The notes beneath the pieces were generated by a model. The model was not told the DNA's origin, did no database searches, and saw only the letters and a program-made list of their open reading frames with translations. Below, one piece after another: positions 18,266-25,550 of a stretch of DNA of 64,000 nucleotides. The stretch is from an uncultured Clostridium sp. GTDB lineage: Bacteria; Bacillota; Clostridia; Lachnospirales; Lachnospiraceae. The stretch spans positions 302,559 through 366,558 of the forward strand of contig UPYT01000001.1 of the NCBI GenBank assembly GCA_900538475.1, written 5' to 3'. Both the position numbers and the translations under genes were made by a program. The first letter of the stretch is position 1. Every line of letters starts with the position of its first letter.

Positions 18266-19042
18266 ATGAGTGTACAGCTTTTGGACAAAACTAGAAAAAT
18301 AAACAAATTATTACACAATAATAATTCACACAAAGTTGTATTCAATGACATTTGTAAAGTGCTGAGCGATATTCTCTGTTCGAATATTCTGGTAATCAGC
18401 CGAAAAGGAAAGGTTCTTGGCGTAGGCCTGTGTCCCGGAGTGGATGAGATTGAAGAGCTGGTAGAGGATCAGGTAGGCGGATTTGTAGATCCAATGTTTA
18501 ACGAACGTCTTTTAAGCATTCTTTCTACAAAGGAAAACGTCAACCTGGCGACTCTGGGCTTTGCAGAGGAATATGTGAAAAAATATCAGGCAATTATCAC
18601 TCCGATTGATATTGCAGGAGAGCGGCTTGGCACCTTGTTTATTTATAAGTGTGACGAGCAGTATGATATTGATGATATTATTTTGAGTGAGTACGGAACT
18701 ACTGTTGTTGGACTGGAAATGATGCGTTCCGTCAATGAAGAAAATGCCGAAGAGATTCGAAAGGTTCAGATTGTCAAGTCCGCAATCAGCACCCTGTCTT
18801 TCTCTGAGCTGGAAGCTATTACTCATATTTTTGAGGAGTTAGACGGCAATGAGGGCATTCTTGTCGCTTCTAAGATTGCAGACCGGGTGGGAATTACCCG
18901 TTCTGTTATTGTAAACGCCCTTAGAAAATTTGAAAGTGCCGGCGTGATTGAATCACGTTCCTCCGGCATGAAGGGAACCTATATTAAGGTACTAAATGAT
19001 GTAGTATTCGATGAACTGAAAAATATCAAGGCAGATAAATAA
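18266..19042 (+). CDS. codY: GTP-sensing global regulator CodY
   Basis: Pleiotropic repressor that senses branched-chain amino acids and GTP in low-GC Gram-positives; 258 residues. The N-terminal GAF domain (MSVQLLDKTRKINKLLHNN...) binds isoleucine/valine, and the C-terminal winged helix carries the recognition motif ASKIADRVGITRSVIVNALRKFESAGVIESRSSGMKG. AGGAGG lies 8 nt before the ATG at 18266. It is a single-gene unit with its own promoter and a strong terminator before rpsB. Confidence 0.96.
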   Translation: MSVQLLDKTRKINKLLHNNNSHKVVFNDICKVLSDILCSNILVISRKGKVLGVGLCPGVDEIEELVEDQVGGFVDPMFNERLLSILSTKENVNLATLGFAEEYVKKYQAIITPIDIAGERLGTLFIYKCDEQYDIDDIILSEYGTTVVGLEMMRSVNEENAEEIRKVQIVKSAISTLSFSELEAITHIFEELDGNEGILVASKIADRVGITRSVIVNALRKFESAGVIESRSSGMKGTYIKVLNDVVFDELKNIKADK

Positions 19043-19052
19043 TGCTTAAACT

Positions 19053-19107
19053 CTGCGCCCGGGATCAGAATGTCTCCATTCGCTTTCTGATTTCGGGCGC
19101 AGTTTTT
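19053..19107 (+). terminator. codY terminator
   Basis: Eight-bp stem CTGCGCCC/GGGCGCAG extended by partly paired GATCAGAA/TTCTGATT, followed by TTTTTA. Confidence 0.88.
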
Positions 19108-19189
19108 ATAAGATCTCAACGCTCTTTCCTGTCTGAAGCTTTACATAGCTGAAAGGACGCGGAAATCTAGAAAAATTCAAAATCCCCTC

Positions 19190-19330
19190 TTGTCAAACCA
19201 TGGAAGATATGGTAGGATAAAAAGGCTGATAAAAATCACGTCTGCTGATTCTGACGGCGGTGCCTGAATCCAGGTCCCGAAGGAAGCACAAGAGGCAGGC
19301 GGAAGTAAAAACCAATTGGAGGTAAGAAAC
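19190..19330 (+). promoter_or_regulatory. rpsB promoter and leader
   Basis: TTGTCA (19190-19195), 17-bp spacer, TAGGAT (19213-19218), then a leader of about 105 nt before rpsB. The leader contains a GTGCCT...AGGCAG stem region (about 19260-19297) ahead of GGAGG. S2 mRNA leaders can be autoregulated by S2 in bacteria; a known S2 motif was not tested here. Confidence 0.55.
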
Positions 19331-20071
19331 ATGAGCGTTATTTCTATGAAGCAGCTGTTAGAAGCAGGTGTTCATTTCGGACACCAGACCAGAAGATGGA
19401 ACCCCAAGATGGCTCCGTACATCTACACCGAGAGAAACGGCATCTACATCATTGACCTGCAGAAATCTGTTGGCAAGGTAGATGAGGCTTACAATGCAGT
19501 ATCCGAGATCGCTGCCAACGGCGGCACCATCCTGTTTGTAGGTACCAAGAAGCAGGCTCAGGATGCTATTAAGACTGAGGCAGAGCGTTGCGGTATGTAC
19601 TATGTAAACGAGAGATGGCTGGGCGGTATGCTGACCAACTTCAAGACCATTCAGAGCCGTATCAACAGACTGAAAGAGATCGAGGCTATGTCCGAGGACG
19701 GAACCTTTGACGTACTGCCGAAAAAGGAAGTTATCGCACTGAAGAAAGAGTGGGAGAAGCTGGAGAAGAACCTGGGCGGAATCAAAGAGATGAAGAAGCT
19801 TCCGGATGCTATTTTCATTGTAGATCCGAAGAAGGAAAGAATCTGTGTACAGGAAGCTCATACCCTGGGTATTCCGTTAATCGGTATCGCAGATACCAAC
19901 TGTGATCCGGAAGAACTGGATTATGTAATTCCGGGTAACGATGATGCTATCAGAGCCGTTAAGCTGATCGTTGCTAAGATGGCAGACGCTGTTATTGAGG
20001 CAAATCAGGGTGAGGCTGGCGCTGACTTCGCTGAAGAGTTTGGTGCTGAAGAGGAAACCGAAGAGGCTTAA
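19331..20071 (+). CDS. rpsB: 30S ribosomal protein S2
   Basis: Ribosomal protein of 246 residues, standard length. Starts [32 protein letters not shown], the universal S2 opening, and contains [15 protein letters not shown] and [27 protein letters not shown] 8 nt before the ATG at 19331. Co-transcribed with tsf across a 65-nt gap that holds a hairpin (20083-20113, TTCAGCCTGCG/CGCAGGCTGAA) lacking a T run. Codon choice is more biased than in neighbours, as for other highly expressed genes. Confidence 0.97.
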   Translation: MSVISMKQLLEAGVHFGHQTRRWNPKMAPYIYTERNGIYIIDLQKSVGKVDEAYNAVSEIAANGGTILFVGTKKQAQDAIKTEAERCGMYYVNERWLGGMLTNFKTIQSRINRLKEIEAMSEDGTFDVLPKKEVIALKKEWEKLEKNLGGIKEMKKLPDAIFIVDPKKERICVQEAHTLGIPLIGIADTNCDPEELDYVIPGNDDAIRAVKLIVAKMADAVIEANQGEAGADFAEEFGAEEETEEA

Positions 20072-20082
20072 TTAGAAAAATA

Positions 20083-20113
20083 TTTCAGCCTGCGTATCAT
20101 TGCGCAGGCTGAA
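20083..20113 (+). other. Intergenic hairpin between rpsB and tsf
   Basis: Eleven-bp stem TTCAGCCTGCG/CGCAGGCTGAA with a short loop and no T run. It is probably an mRNA processing or attenuation structure rather than a full terminator. Confidence 0.6.
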
Positions 20114-20136
20114 TAACAATCATGGAGGAAAAAACA

Positions 20137-21075
20137 ATGGCAGTTACTGCAGCAATGGTAAAAGAATTAAGAGAAATGACCGGAGCCGGCATGATGGATT
20201 GTAAAAAGGCTCTTGCAGCTACCGATGGTGATATGGACAAGGCCGTAGAGTTCCTGAGAGAAAAGGGACTGGCTGGCGCAGCAAAGAAGGCTGGACGTAT
20301 CGCTGCTGAGGGTATTGTTGATACCGCTATTACCGAAGACGGTAAGAAGGCTGTTGTCGTTGAAGTAAACGCAGAGACTGACTTCGTAGCTAAGAATGCA
20401 AAATTCCAGGCTTACGTTGCAGATGTAGCAGCACAGGCTCTGACCACTTCTGCAAAAGATATGGACGAGTTCTTCGCTGAGAAATGGGCAAAGGACGAGA
20501 CTCTGACTGTAAAAGAGGCTCTGTCTTCTCAGATTTCCATTATTGGTGAGAACATGAACATCCGTCGTTTTGAGCAGGTTGAGGAGCAGAACGGTTTCGT
20601 TGCTTCCTACATTCATGCAGGCGGCAAGATCGGCGTTCTGGTAGACGTTGAGACTGACGTTGTAAACGATGCAATCAAAGATATGGCTAAGAATGTAGCT
20701 ATGCAGGCTGCAGCATTAAAGCCCATGTACACCAGCCGTGATGAAGTAAGCGCTGATTTCATCGAGCATGAGAAGAGCATCCTGCTGGCTCAGATCCAGA
20801 ACGATCCGAAGGAAGCTTCCAAGCCGGAGAAGGTTATTCAGGGCATGATTCAGGGTCGTATCAACAAAGAGATGAAGGAAATCTGCCTGCTGGATCAGGT
20901 TTATGTAAAGGCAGAGGACGGCAAGCAGTCCGTTGCTCAGTATGTTGCTGAGGTTGCTAAGGCAAACGGCGCTAAGGTTGCTGTTAAGAAATTCGTTCGT
21001 TTCGAGACCGGTGAAGGTATGGAGAAGAAGAACGAGGACTTCGCAGCTGAGGTTGCTGCTCAGATGGGTAAGTAA
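20137..21075 (+). CDS. tsf: Translation elongation factor Ts
   Basis: Nucleotide exchange factor for EF-Tu, 312 residues. The N-terminal UBA-like domain (AVTAAMVKELREMTGAGMMDCKKAL) and the TDFVAKN motif that contacts EF-Tu are clear. GGAGG precedes the ATG at 20137. In most Firmicutes pyrH and frr follow directly; here a terminator and about 28 kb of accessory genes come first. Confidence 0.97.
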   Translation: MAVTAAMVKELREMTGAGMMDCKKALAATDGDMDKAVEFLREKGLAGAAKKAGRIAAEGIVDTAITEDGKKAVVVEVNAETDFVAKNAKFQAYVADVAAQALTTSAKDMDEFFAEKWAKDETLTVKEALSSQISIIGENMNIRRFEQVEEQNGFVASYIHAGGKIGVLVDVETDVVNDAIKDMAKNVAMQAAALKPMYTSRDEVSADFIEHEKSILLAQIQNDPKEASKPEKVIQGMIQGRINKEMKEICLLDQVYVKAEDGKQSVAQYVAEVAKANGAKVAVKKFVRFETGEGMEKKNEDFAAEVAAQMGK

Positions 21076-21140
21076 TTCTGAACTGACCAAGCGAATATGA
21101 GGGATGCTTTCTGCCCGCGATGCAGGAAGATACACATAGA

Positions 21141-21181
21141 GAAAAAACGCTGGAAACCGATAGGTTTCTGGCGTTTTTTCG
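21141..21181 (+). terminator. tsf terminator
   Basis: Stem CGCTGGAAACC/GGTTTCTGGCG with loop GATA (one mismatch), an A run on the left and TTTTTT on the right. Confidence 0.88.
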
Positions 21182-21254
21182 CGTTTTATGGTAAAATATT
21201 ATTACCATATTATCATCGACTGGCTGTTTACTCAATTTGAATTGGAGGTATAAG

Positions 21255-21386
21255 ATGAGAATCGAAAGGACTAAAAAAATAAAAGAAATTTTGTTCCCCA
21301 AAAAGGTCGCACCAATACGGCTCTTCGGTTTTCGTTTATTCCATATGGGAGGACGCGTAAGGTGGATTATGGACTTATTCAAATAG
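21255..21386 (+). CDS. Small basic protein, 43 residues, function unknown
   Basis: Short reading frame with a strong ribosome site (GGAGG 6 nt before the ATG). The product is very basic: an N-terminal Arg/Lys-rich half (RIERTKKIKEILFPKK) followed by an amphipathic, aromatic and Arg-containing half ending RWIMDLFK. No family is recognised. It lies 50 nt upstream of the SHOCT membrane protein and on the same strand, so the two may be co-expressed. An inverted repeat ATGGTAA/TTACCAT (21188-21208) upstream could be an operator. Being short, it could be an accidental frame; the ribosome site argues otherwise. Confidence 0.5.
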   Translation: MRIERTKKIKEILFPKKVAPIRLFGFRLFHMGGRVRWIMDLFK

Positions 21387-21436
21387 TAAATTTTGAGATG
21401 GGATAGACTTAAAAAATTATACGAGGAGGTTCTTTT

Positions 21437-21796
21437 ATGAAAAACAGAAATATAAAAGTAAAACCTGGAAAGACACAGTCCCTGTTAGGATTTGTTGTTG
21501 GAATTTTGTTTGTAATATTAGGAATTACAATTGTGATTCCGATGTTTGGACTTTTTGGGATTTTATGGACTGTTATGGCTGGCTTCGGTGTGTTTTTTCA
21601 CTATAAAAATGCATTTACAGAAAAAGGGATGGCAACACATGAAATTGTGGTTGAAGAAGATAGTGAAACATCTGCAGAGCCATCCCAGGAAAATATCGAA
21701 GACAAGCTTATAAAATTAGAATCCCTATATCACCAGGGCTTAATTACTCAAGAGGAATATGATTCCAAGAGAAAAGAAATTCTGAACAGGCTTTAG
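21437..21796 (+). CDS. SHOCT-domain small membrane protein
   Basis: Protein of 119 residues with two adjacent membrane helices (about 15-35 and 38-54), a short acidic linker and a C-terminal SHOCT motif (KLIKLESLYHQGLITQEEYDSKRKEILNRL). SHOCT is a short helical motif found at the ends of many bacterial proteins and is thought to mediate oligomerisation. AGGAGG lies 7 nt before the ATG. The local sequence is more AT-rich than the core genes. Function unknown. Confidence 0.78.
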   Translation: MKNRNIKVKPGKTQSLLGFVVGILFVILGITIVIPMFGLFGILWTVMAGFGVFFHYKNAFTEKGMATHEIVVEEDSETSAEPSQENIEDKLIKLESLYHQGLITQEEYDSKRKEILNRL

Positions 21797-21880
21797 GATT
21801 TTATTCTAAATTCAGCAGAAGGTTCTCGATATTGATATGTTTTGCATCAGAATGTGAATATATGCATTCCTATTTTCTGT

Positions 21881-21906
21881 TAATTTCAGAAAATTTGCGC
21901 TATAAT
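21881..21906 (+). promoter_or_regulatory. CodY-box-like site next to a TATAAT
   Basis: TAATTTCAGAAAATT (21881-21895) matches the published CodY consensus AATTTTCWGAAAATT at 13 of 15 positions. It is immediately followed by a TATAAT (21901-21906); the -35 region is weak. Confidence 0.4.
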
Positions 21907-21989
21907 GAAATAGGGCTAAGATTTTTCCTGCGCAGGATGAACAGGCTTTGGAAATCTAAGATTTTGAGAGTCTGTTTTTTATGTCATAG

Positions 21990-22182
21990 GATTAGGGTGT
22001 CAAAAGGTCATTTTAAAAAGGAATGACACATGAGAAAAGTATGAATCCCAAAAAACTGTGCTTATTAAAACAGCAAGTGGGAGAAATACAGCAAAAAAAT
22101 ATCTATGTTCACCCTACATGCCCATGCACTTTATTGAGGGAAAGCATATTTTTATTAAAATTATCCTTTTGACACCCTAATC
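21990..22182 (+). mobile_element. 193-bp terminal-inverted-repeat element (MITE-like)
   Basis: Perfect 18-bp terminal inverted repeats GATTAGGGTGTCAAAAGG and complement. Direct repeat GTCATAG (21983-21989 and 22183-22189) flanks it; an 8-bp reading GTCATAGG is equally possible. It contains a 43-residue frame (22041-22172) running into the right terminus, perhaps the start of a lost transposase. No complete transposase is present, so it would need to be moved in trans. Confidence 0.8.
22041..22172 (+). pseudogene. Possible transposase N-terminal remnant inside the MITE
   Basis: A 43-residue frame MNPKKLCLLKQQVGEIQQ... containing YVHPTCPC and ending within the right inverted repeat. The family is not recognised. 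Its position and abrupt end are what an internally deleted insertion sequence would leave, but a chance frame cannot be excluded. Confidence 0.3.
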
Positions 22183-22388
22183 GTCATAGGAAAGTGCATC
22201 CTATGACATAAAAACGCTCCGCGAGGATCGCCATGGGTTGGAAGAGAATTGGGCTGATGAAACGACCCGCCGCAGGCGGAGAAGCTCGCTTGCGAGCTTC
22301 TTTTTTATTCTCTGTATCAGCAACATTTCTTCTTTCAGGAATATTCTGAAAGTAAAGCAGTATCTTTGGAATAGCGGAGGTTCTGTCC

Positions 22389-23321
22389 GTGAGAAAAAAC
22401 CTGTCTCATACGTCAGAGGAAGCCTATGTAATTCGAAAACTTTCTCTGGTAGGAATTATTGGAAATATTATTTTAAGCAGTTTTAAATTGGCGGCTGGAA
22501 TCTGTGGCCACTCCGGAGCCATGGTTTCCGATGCGATTCATTCAGCCTCAGACGTATTTACCACAGTTGTTGCCTGTTTCGGTGTGCGGCTTGCCAAAAA
22601 AAATGCTGATAAGGAGCACCCCTACGGCCACGAGCGGATGGAGTGTATGGCTGCTCTGATTCTTGGCATGGTTCTGATGCTGACCGGACTTGGAATTGGA
22701 ATAGAAGGACTCAAACATATCATGATGGCAACATCGGAAGCTGCCATAATTCCGGGACCGATTGCCCTCTGGGCAGCAGTGATTTCTATTTTTTCAAAGG
22801 AGGCTATGTTCTGGTACACCCGCTACTATGCAAGATTGTTAAACTCTGCGGCTTTTCTTGCAGATGCATGGCATCACCGGTCCGATGCCCTTTCTTCTGT
22901 AGGCTCTCTTTTGGGAATTGGAGGCGCCATGCTGGGATTTCCTGTTCTGGATGCTGTGGCCAGCGTGGTGATCTGCCTGTTTATTTTAAAGGTTGCCTTT
23001 GATGTTTTAAAGGATTCCGTTAAAAAAATGCTGGATACCTCCTGCGGAGATTTTTATGAGAAAAAACTCTCGGATTTTATTCTTATGCAGCAGGAGGTTC
23101 TTGGAATTGATATGCTTCACACCAGAATGTTCGGAAACCGGGTTTATGCAGATCTGGAAATCCGGGTGGACGGAGACAAATCTCTGAGAGAGGCTCATGC
23201 CATTGCGGAAAACGTTCATAATCAGGTGATAAAAGACTTTCCGTCCATGAAAGATATTATGATTCATGTCCATCCGGAGGACAGATTTGGAGAAAAAGAA
23301 ATTCAGGAAAAATCTTTTTAG
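22389..23321 (+). CDS. Cation diffusion facilitator (CDF) metal exporter
   Basis: Divalent metal/proton antiporter of 310 residues with about six helices and a C-terminal cytoplasmic domain. Metal-site motifs are visible: SDAIHSASDV in helix 2 and DAWHHRSDALSS in helix 5, plus the HPYGHERME loop after helix 2 that is typical of CDF proteins. The C-terminal domain ends MIHVHPED, with possible sensor His residues. GTG start, with GGAGG 8 nt upstream. Substrate (Zn, Mn, Fe or Co) cannot be decided. Only 18 nt separate its stop from the lacI-type promoter. Confidence 0.9.
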   Translation: MRKNLSHTSEEAYVIRKLSLVGIIGNIILSSFKLAAGICGHSGAMVSDAIHSASDVFTTVVACFGVRLAKKNADKEHPYGHERMECMAALILGMVLMLTGLGIGIEGLKHIMMATSEAAIIPGPIALWAAVISIFSKEAMFWYTRYYARLLNSAAFLADAWHHRSDALSSVGSLLGIGGAMLGFPVLDAVASVVICLFILKVAFDVLKDSVKKMLDTSCGDFYEKKLSDFILMQQEVLGIDMLHTRMFGNRVYADLEIRVDGDKSLREAHAIAENVHNQVIKDFPSMKDIMIHVHPEDRFGEKEIQEKSF

Positions 23322-23338
23322 TTTTTCACGAAATACCC

Positions 23339-23367
23339 TTGACAACCATTCATTTCTATTGTATTCT
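23339..23367 (+). promoter_or_regulatory. Promoter of the LacI-type gene
   Basis: TTGACA, 17-bp spacer, TATTCT. The operator at 23375-23390 begins where transcription should start, so repression by its own product is likely. Confidence 0.8.
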
Positions 23368-23374
23368 TTAACGA

Positions 23375-23390
23375 GTACACACGAGTGTAC
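23375..23390. promoter_or_regulatory. Operator O1 for the LacI-type regulator
   Basis: Perfect inverted repeat GTACAC-ACGA-GTGTAC directly downstream of the -10 box. The core ACGAGTGTACAT recurs at O2 (24458-24473). Confidence 0.75.
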
Positions 23391-23412
23391 ATCGAGAAAG
23401 AGGATGAAGCTT

Positions 23413-24426
23413 ATGGAAACTTCCAGAGAGCGGGTGACAAGAGCTGATGTGGCCAAAGCAGCCGGTGTCAGCGAAACCATCGTATCCTATGTTGTCAATA
23501 ACAACCGATACGTGGCGAAGGAAAAGCGGCAAAGAGTTGAGGAGGCTATCCGTGCTCTCAACTACCGGCCCAACAATATGGCCCGGGCGCTGAAGGGAAA
23601 GAAGAGCAATCAGATTCTGTTTATTGCCGACCACATTACCAATGAGTACTTCAGCAGCATTGTCAGCGCTATGGATCAGTATGCCTATGAAGCTGGATAT
23701 CTGATTTCTCTGTGTGCCAACAGGAATACACCGGAGTTTGTCTCCCAGGTGATCAGCAGGCAGTATGACGGCATTATTGTCAGCTCTGCCAGCTTTCCGG
23801 AGGAGTATGTAAGCCAGCTTTCCCAGGCTGGAATTCCTGTAGTGGTATTCCGCAGACGGCTGCATTTAAAACCCATGGAGCATGCAGCTCTTATGGAAAC
23901 AGGGCTGTATACAGGAGCCAGAAAGGCAGTACGCCATCTTATGGAAAAGGGCTGCAGAAATATTGTTTATGTAGACAGAATCAGCGCCAGAGGCCATGTA
24001 AGTCCGGCAGACGATATGCGGTTCAGCGGCTTTGTAGACGAGATGAAGGAAAGTGGCTTTTCGGTAGGACCGGACAATATTGTCTGCGGCTGCCGAAGTC
24101 AGGAAGAGCTGGAAGAGGAGCTGAGGGAGCGTTTTCGAAAGGGAAAGGCAGCAGATGGCATTTTCGGACGGAATGATACCCTGGCCTGCATTGCCATGAC
24201 TACAGCTCAGCAGGTAGGACTTCGGGTTCCGGAGGATATCCGCATCATCGGTTTTGATGATTCCAGCATTAGCCGGCTTTGTTCGCCCAAGCTTTCTACC
24301 CTGGGGTTTCAGCAGAGGGAGATTGCAAAAACGGCGATTGATATGCTGTCCCAGATGATGAACGGACAGCAGCCGGAGAATGTTGATTTTGATACAGTAT
24401 TGATTGAAAGGGAAAGTACCTTATGA
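23413..24426 (+). CDS. LacI-family transcriptional regulator
   Basis: Regulator of 337 residues: N-terminal helix-turn-helix VTRADVAKAAGVSETIVSYVVNNNRYVAKEKRQRV, hinge helix YRPNNMARALKGKKS, then a periplasmic-binding-like effector domain (IGFDDSSISRLCSPKLSTL near the end). The frame is open further upstream through the promoter, but ATG 23413 (or 23404) follows GAGG; 23413 has better spacing. Two matching operators, one at its own promoter and one before the aldolase gene, mark it as local repressor of itself and the downstream aldolase/isomerase pair. Confidence 0.9.
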   Translation: METSRERVTRADVAKAAGVSETIVSYVVNNNRYVAKEKRQRVEEAIRALNYRPNNMARALKGKKSNQILFIADHITNEYFSSIVSAMDQYAYEAGYLISLCANRNTPEFVSQVISRQYDGIIVSSASFPEEYVSQLSQAGIPVVVFRRRLHLKPMEHAALMETGLYTGARKAVRHLMEKGCRNIVYVDRISARGHVSPADDMRFSGFVDEMKESGFSVGPDNIVCGCRSQEELEEELRERFRKGKAADGIFGRNDTLACIAMTTAQQVGLRVPEDIRIIGFDDSSISRLCSPKLSTLGFQQREIAKTAIDMLSQMMNGQQPENVDFDTVLIERESTL

Positions 24427-24457
24427 GCAAACCATTGCTCAGTCCCTTTTGGTCTAT

Positions 24458-24473
24458 ATACATACGAGTGTAC
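24458..24473. promoter_or_regulatory. Operator O2 before the aldolase gene
   Basis: ATACAT-ACGA-GTGTAC, matching O1 in the ACGAGTGTACAT core. It overlaps a possible promoter (TTGCTC 24435-24440, 16-bp spacer, TATACA 24457-24462). A separate perfect palindrome CACAGATATATCTGTG lies at 24493-24508. Confidence 0.68.
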
Positions 24474-24561
24474 ATGAGATAATGATTCTTTGCACAGATA
24501 TATCTGTGTAAAAATAAAGGTTTCACAAAAAACTATATTATAATGTATGGAGGAAATGATT

Positions 24562-25419
24562 ATGCTTACAACAAGTAAGGAAATGCTTCAGCAGGCAGCG
24601 GCAAATGGCTATGCAGTACCCGCCATCAACACCCAGGGCGGAAACTATGACATTATCTGGGCAGTCTGCAAGGCGGCTGAGGATCTGGGATCCCCGATTA
24701 TGCTGGCTCATTATGTGAGCACAGGCGCATATTCCGGACATGACTGGTTTGTAAATGTCTGCAAGTGGTGCGCATCTAAGGTATCCGTTCCTGTGGCAAT
24801 TCACCTGGATCACGGCGACGGCTTTGATATCTGCATGGAAGCATTAAAGCTGGGCTTCACTTCCTTAATGATTGACGGTTCCACGAAGCCGGTTGAAGAA
24901 AATGCTGCAATGACAAATGAGGTTTTAAAGGTTGCAAAATGTTTCGACGTACCGGTTGAGGCAGAGATCGGAGAGCTGCTTCGTCTGGATAACATGGGAA
25001 CCGTAATGGAAAATAAAAATATTGTGGATCCGGAGGAGGTTCGCCGGTTCTTAAGCCTCTGTCAGCCGGATTCTCTTGCAATTGGAATTGGAAATGCACA
25101 TGGCTACTACAAGGGCGAGCCGGATATTCATCTGGAGGTTCTGGAGGCTGTGCGTAAATTCACAGATATTCCGCTGGTTCTTCACGGCTGCACCGGAATG
25201 AAAGAAGAGATCATTAAGGATGCCATTAAGCTGGGCGTTGCCAAGATCAACTTCGGTACAGAAATCCGCTACAAATATGTAGAGCATTATGAAGAGGGCT
25301 TAAAGACCATGAATCATCAGGGTCATTCCTGGAAGCTGTCTCAGTTTGCCAATGAGAAGCTGCAGGAGGATGTAAGAAAGATCATCCGTCTGGCCGGCTC
25401 TGAGGGACGTGTAAAATAA
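24562..25419 (+). CDS. Class II fructose-bisphosphate aldolase family protein (FbaA/GatY/KbaY type)
   Basis: Zinc-dependent ketose-bisphosphate aldolase of 285 residues. Metal and phosphate motifs are visible: AIHLDHGD (zinc His and catalytic Asp), EAEIGEL, GNAHGYYKG, LVLHGCTGM and KINFGTEIR. These enzymes cleave fructose-, tagatose- or related 1,6-bisphosphates into dihydroxyacetone phosphate and an aldehyde. GGAGG precedes the ATG at 24562. Pairing with an SIS isomerase and control by a LacI protein point to a specific sugar or amino-sugar pathway rather than general glycolysis. Confidence 0.88.
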   Translation: MLTTSKEMLQQAAANGYAVPAINTQGGNYDIIWAVCKAAEDLGSPIMLAHYVSTGAYSGHDWFVNVCKWCASKVSVPVAIHLDHGDGFDICMEALKLGFTSLMIDGSTKPVEENAAMTNEVLKVAKCFDVPVEAEIGELLRLDNMGTVMENKNIVDPEEVRRFLSLCQPDSLAIGIGNAHGYYKGEPDIHLEVLEAVRKFTDIPLVLHGCTGMKEEIIKDAIKLGVAKINFGTEIRYKYVEHYEEGLKTMNHQGHSWKLSQFANEKLQEDVRKIIRLAGSEGRVK

Positions 25420-25425
25420 TTTCGG

Positions 25426-25496
25426 GTAACAACTCAGGACGGCGGGAGAACTGGTTGGAAAATCCAGACAAGAAGATCCCCGTCCTGAACCGTTAC
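25426..25496 (+). repeat. Palindromic element E5, short form
   Basis: A 71-bp copy with ends GTAACAACTCAGGACGGCGGG and CCCCGTCCTGAACCGTTAC and the inner CAAGAAGAT remnant. Flanks AATTTCGG (25418-25425) and AATTTCAA (25497-25504) match at 6 of 8. It lies 6 nt after the aldolase stop and before the SIS gene. Confidence 0.78.
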
Positions 25497-25550
25497 AATT
25501 TCAACATTATCATTCAGAATACAAAACAAAAAGAAAGGAAATGAAAGACT

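Larger units (their letters stand above)
21976..22303 (+). repeat. Second palindromic repeat family, copy A (interrupted)
   Basis: Left arm TTTTTATGTCATAGG is followed, after the inserted element, by AAAGTGCATCCTATGACATAAAAA and then the shared tail CGCTCCGCGAGGATCGCCAT. The distal part CGACCCGCCGCAGGCGGAG plus the hairpin GAAGCTCGC/GCGAGCTTC with a T run is shared with copy C near 60 kb. Without the insertion it would match copies B and C closely. Confidence 0.78.
21797..22388. other. Repeat-rich intergenic region before CDF gene
   Basis: A 592-bp gap with no confident host gene. It holds a possible CodY-box-overlapped promoter (21881-21906), a 193-bp mobile element (21990-22182) inserted into a second-family palindromic repeat (21976-22303), and a hairpin terminator at the repeat's end (about 22280-22303). 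Confidence 0.7.
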
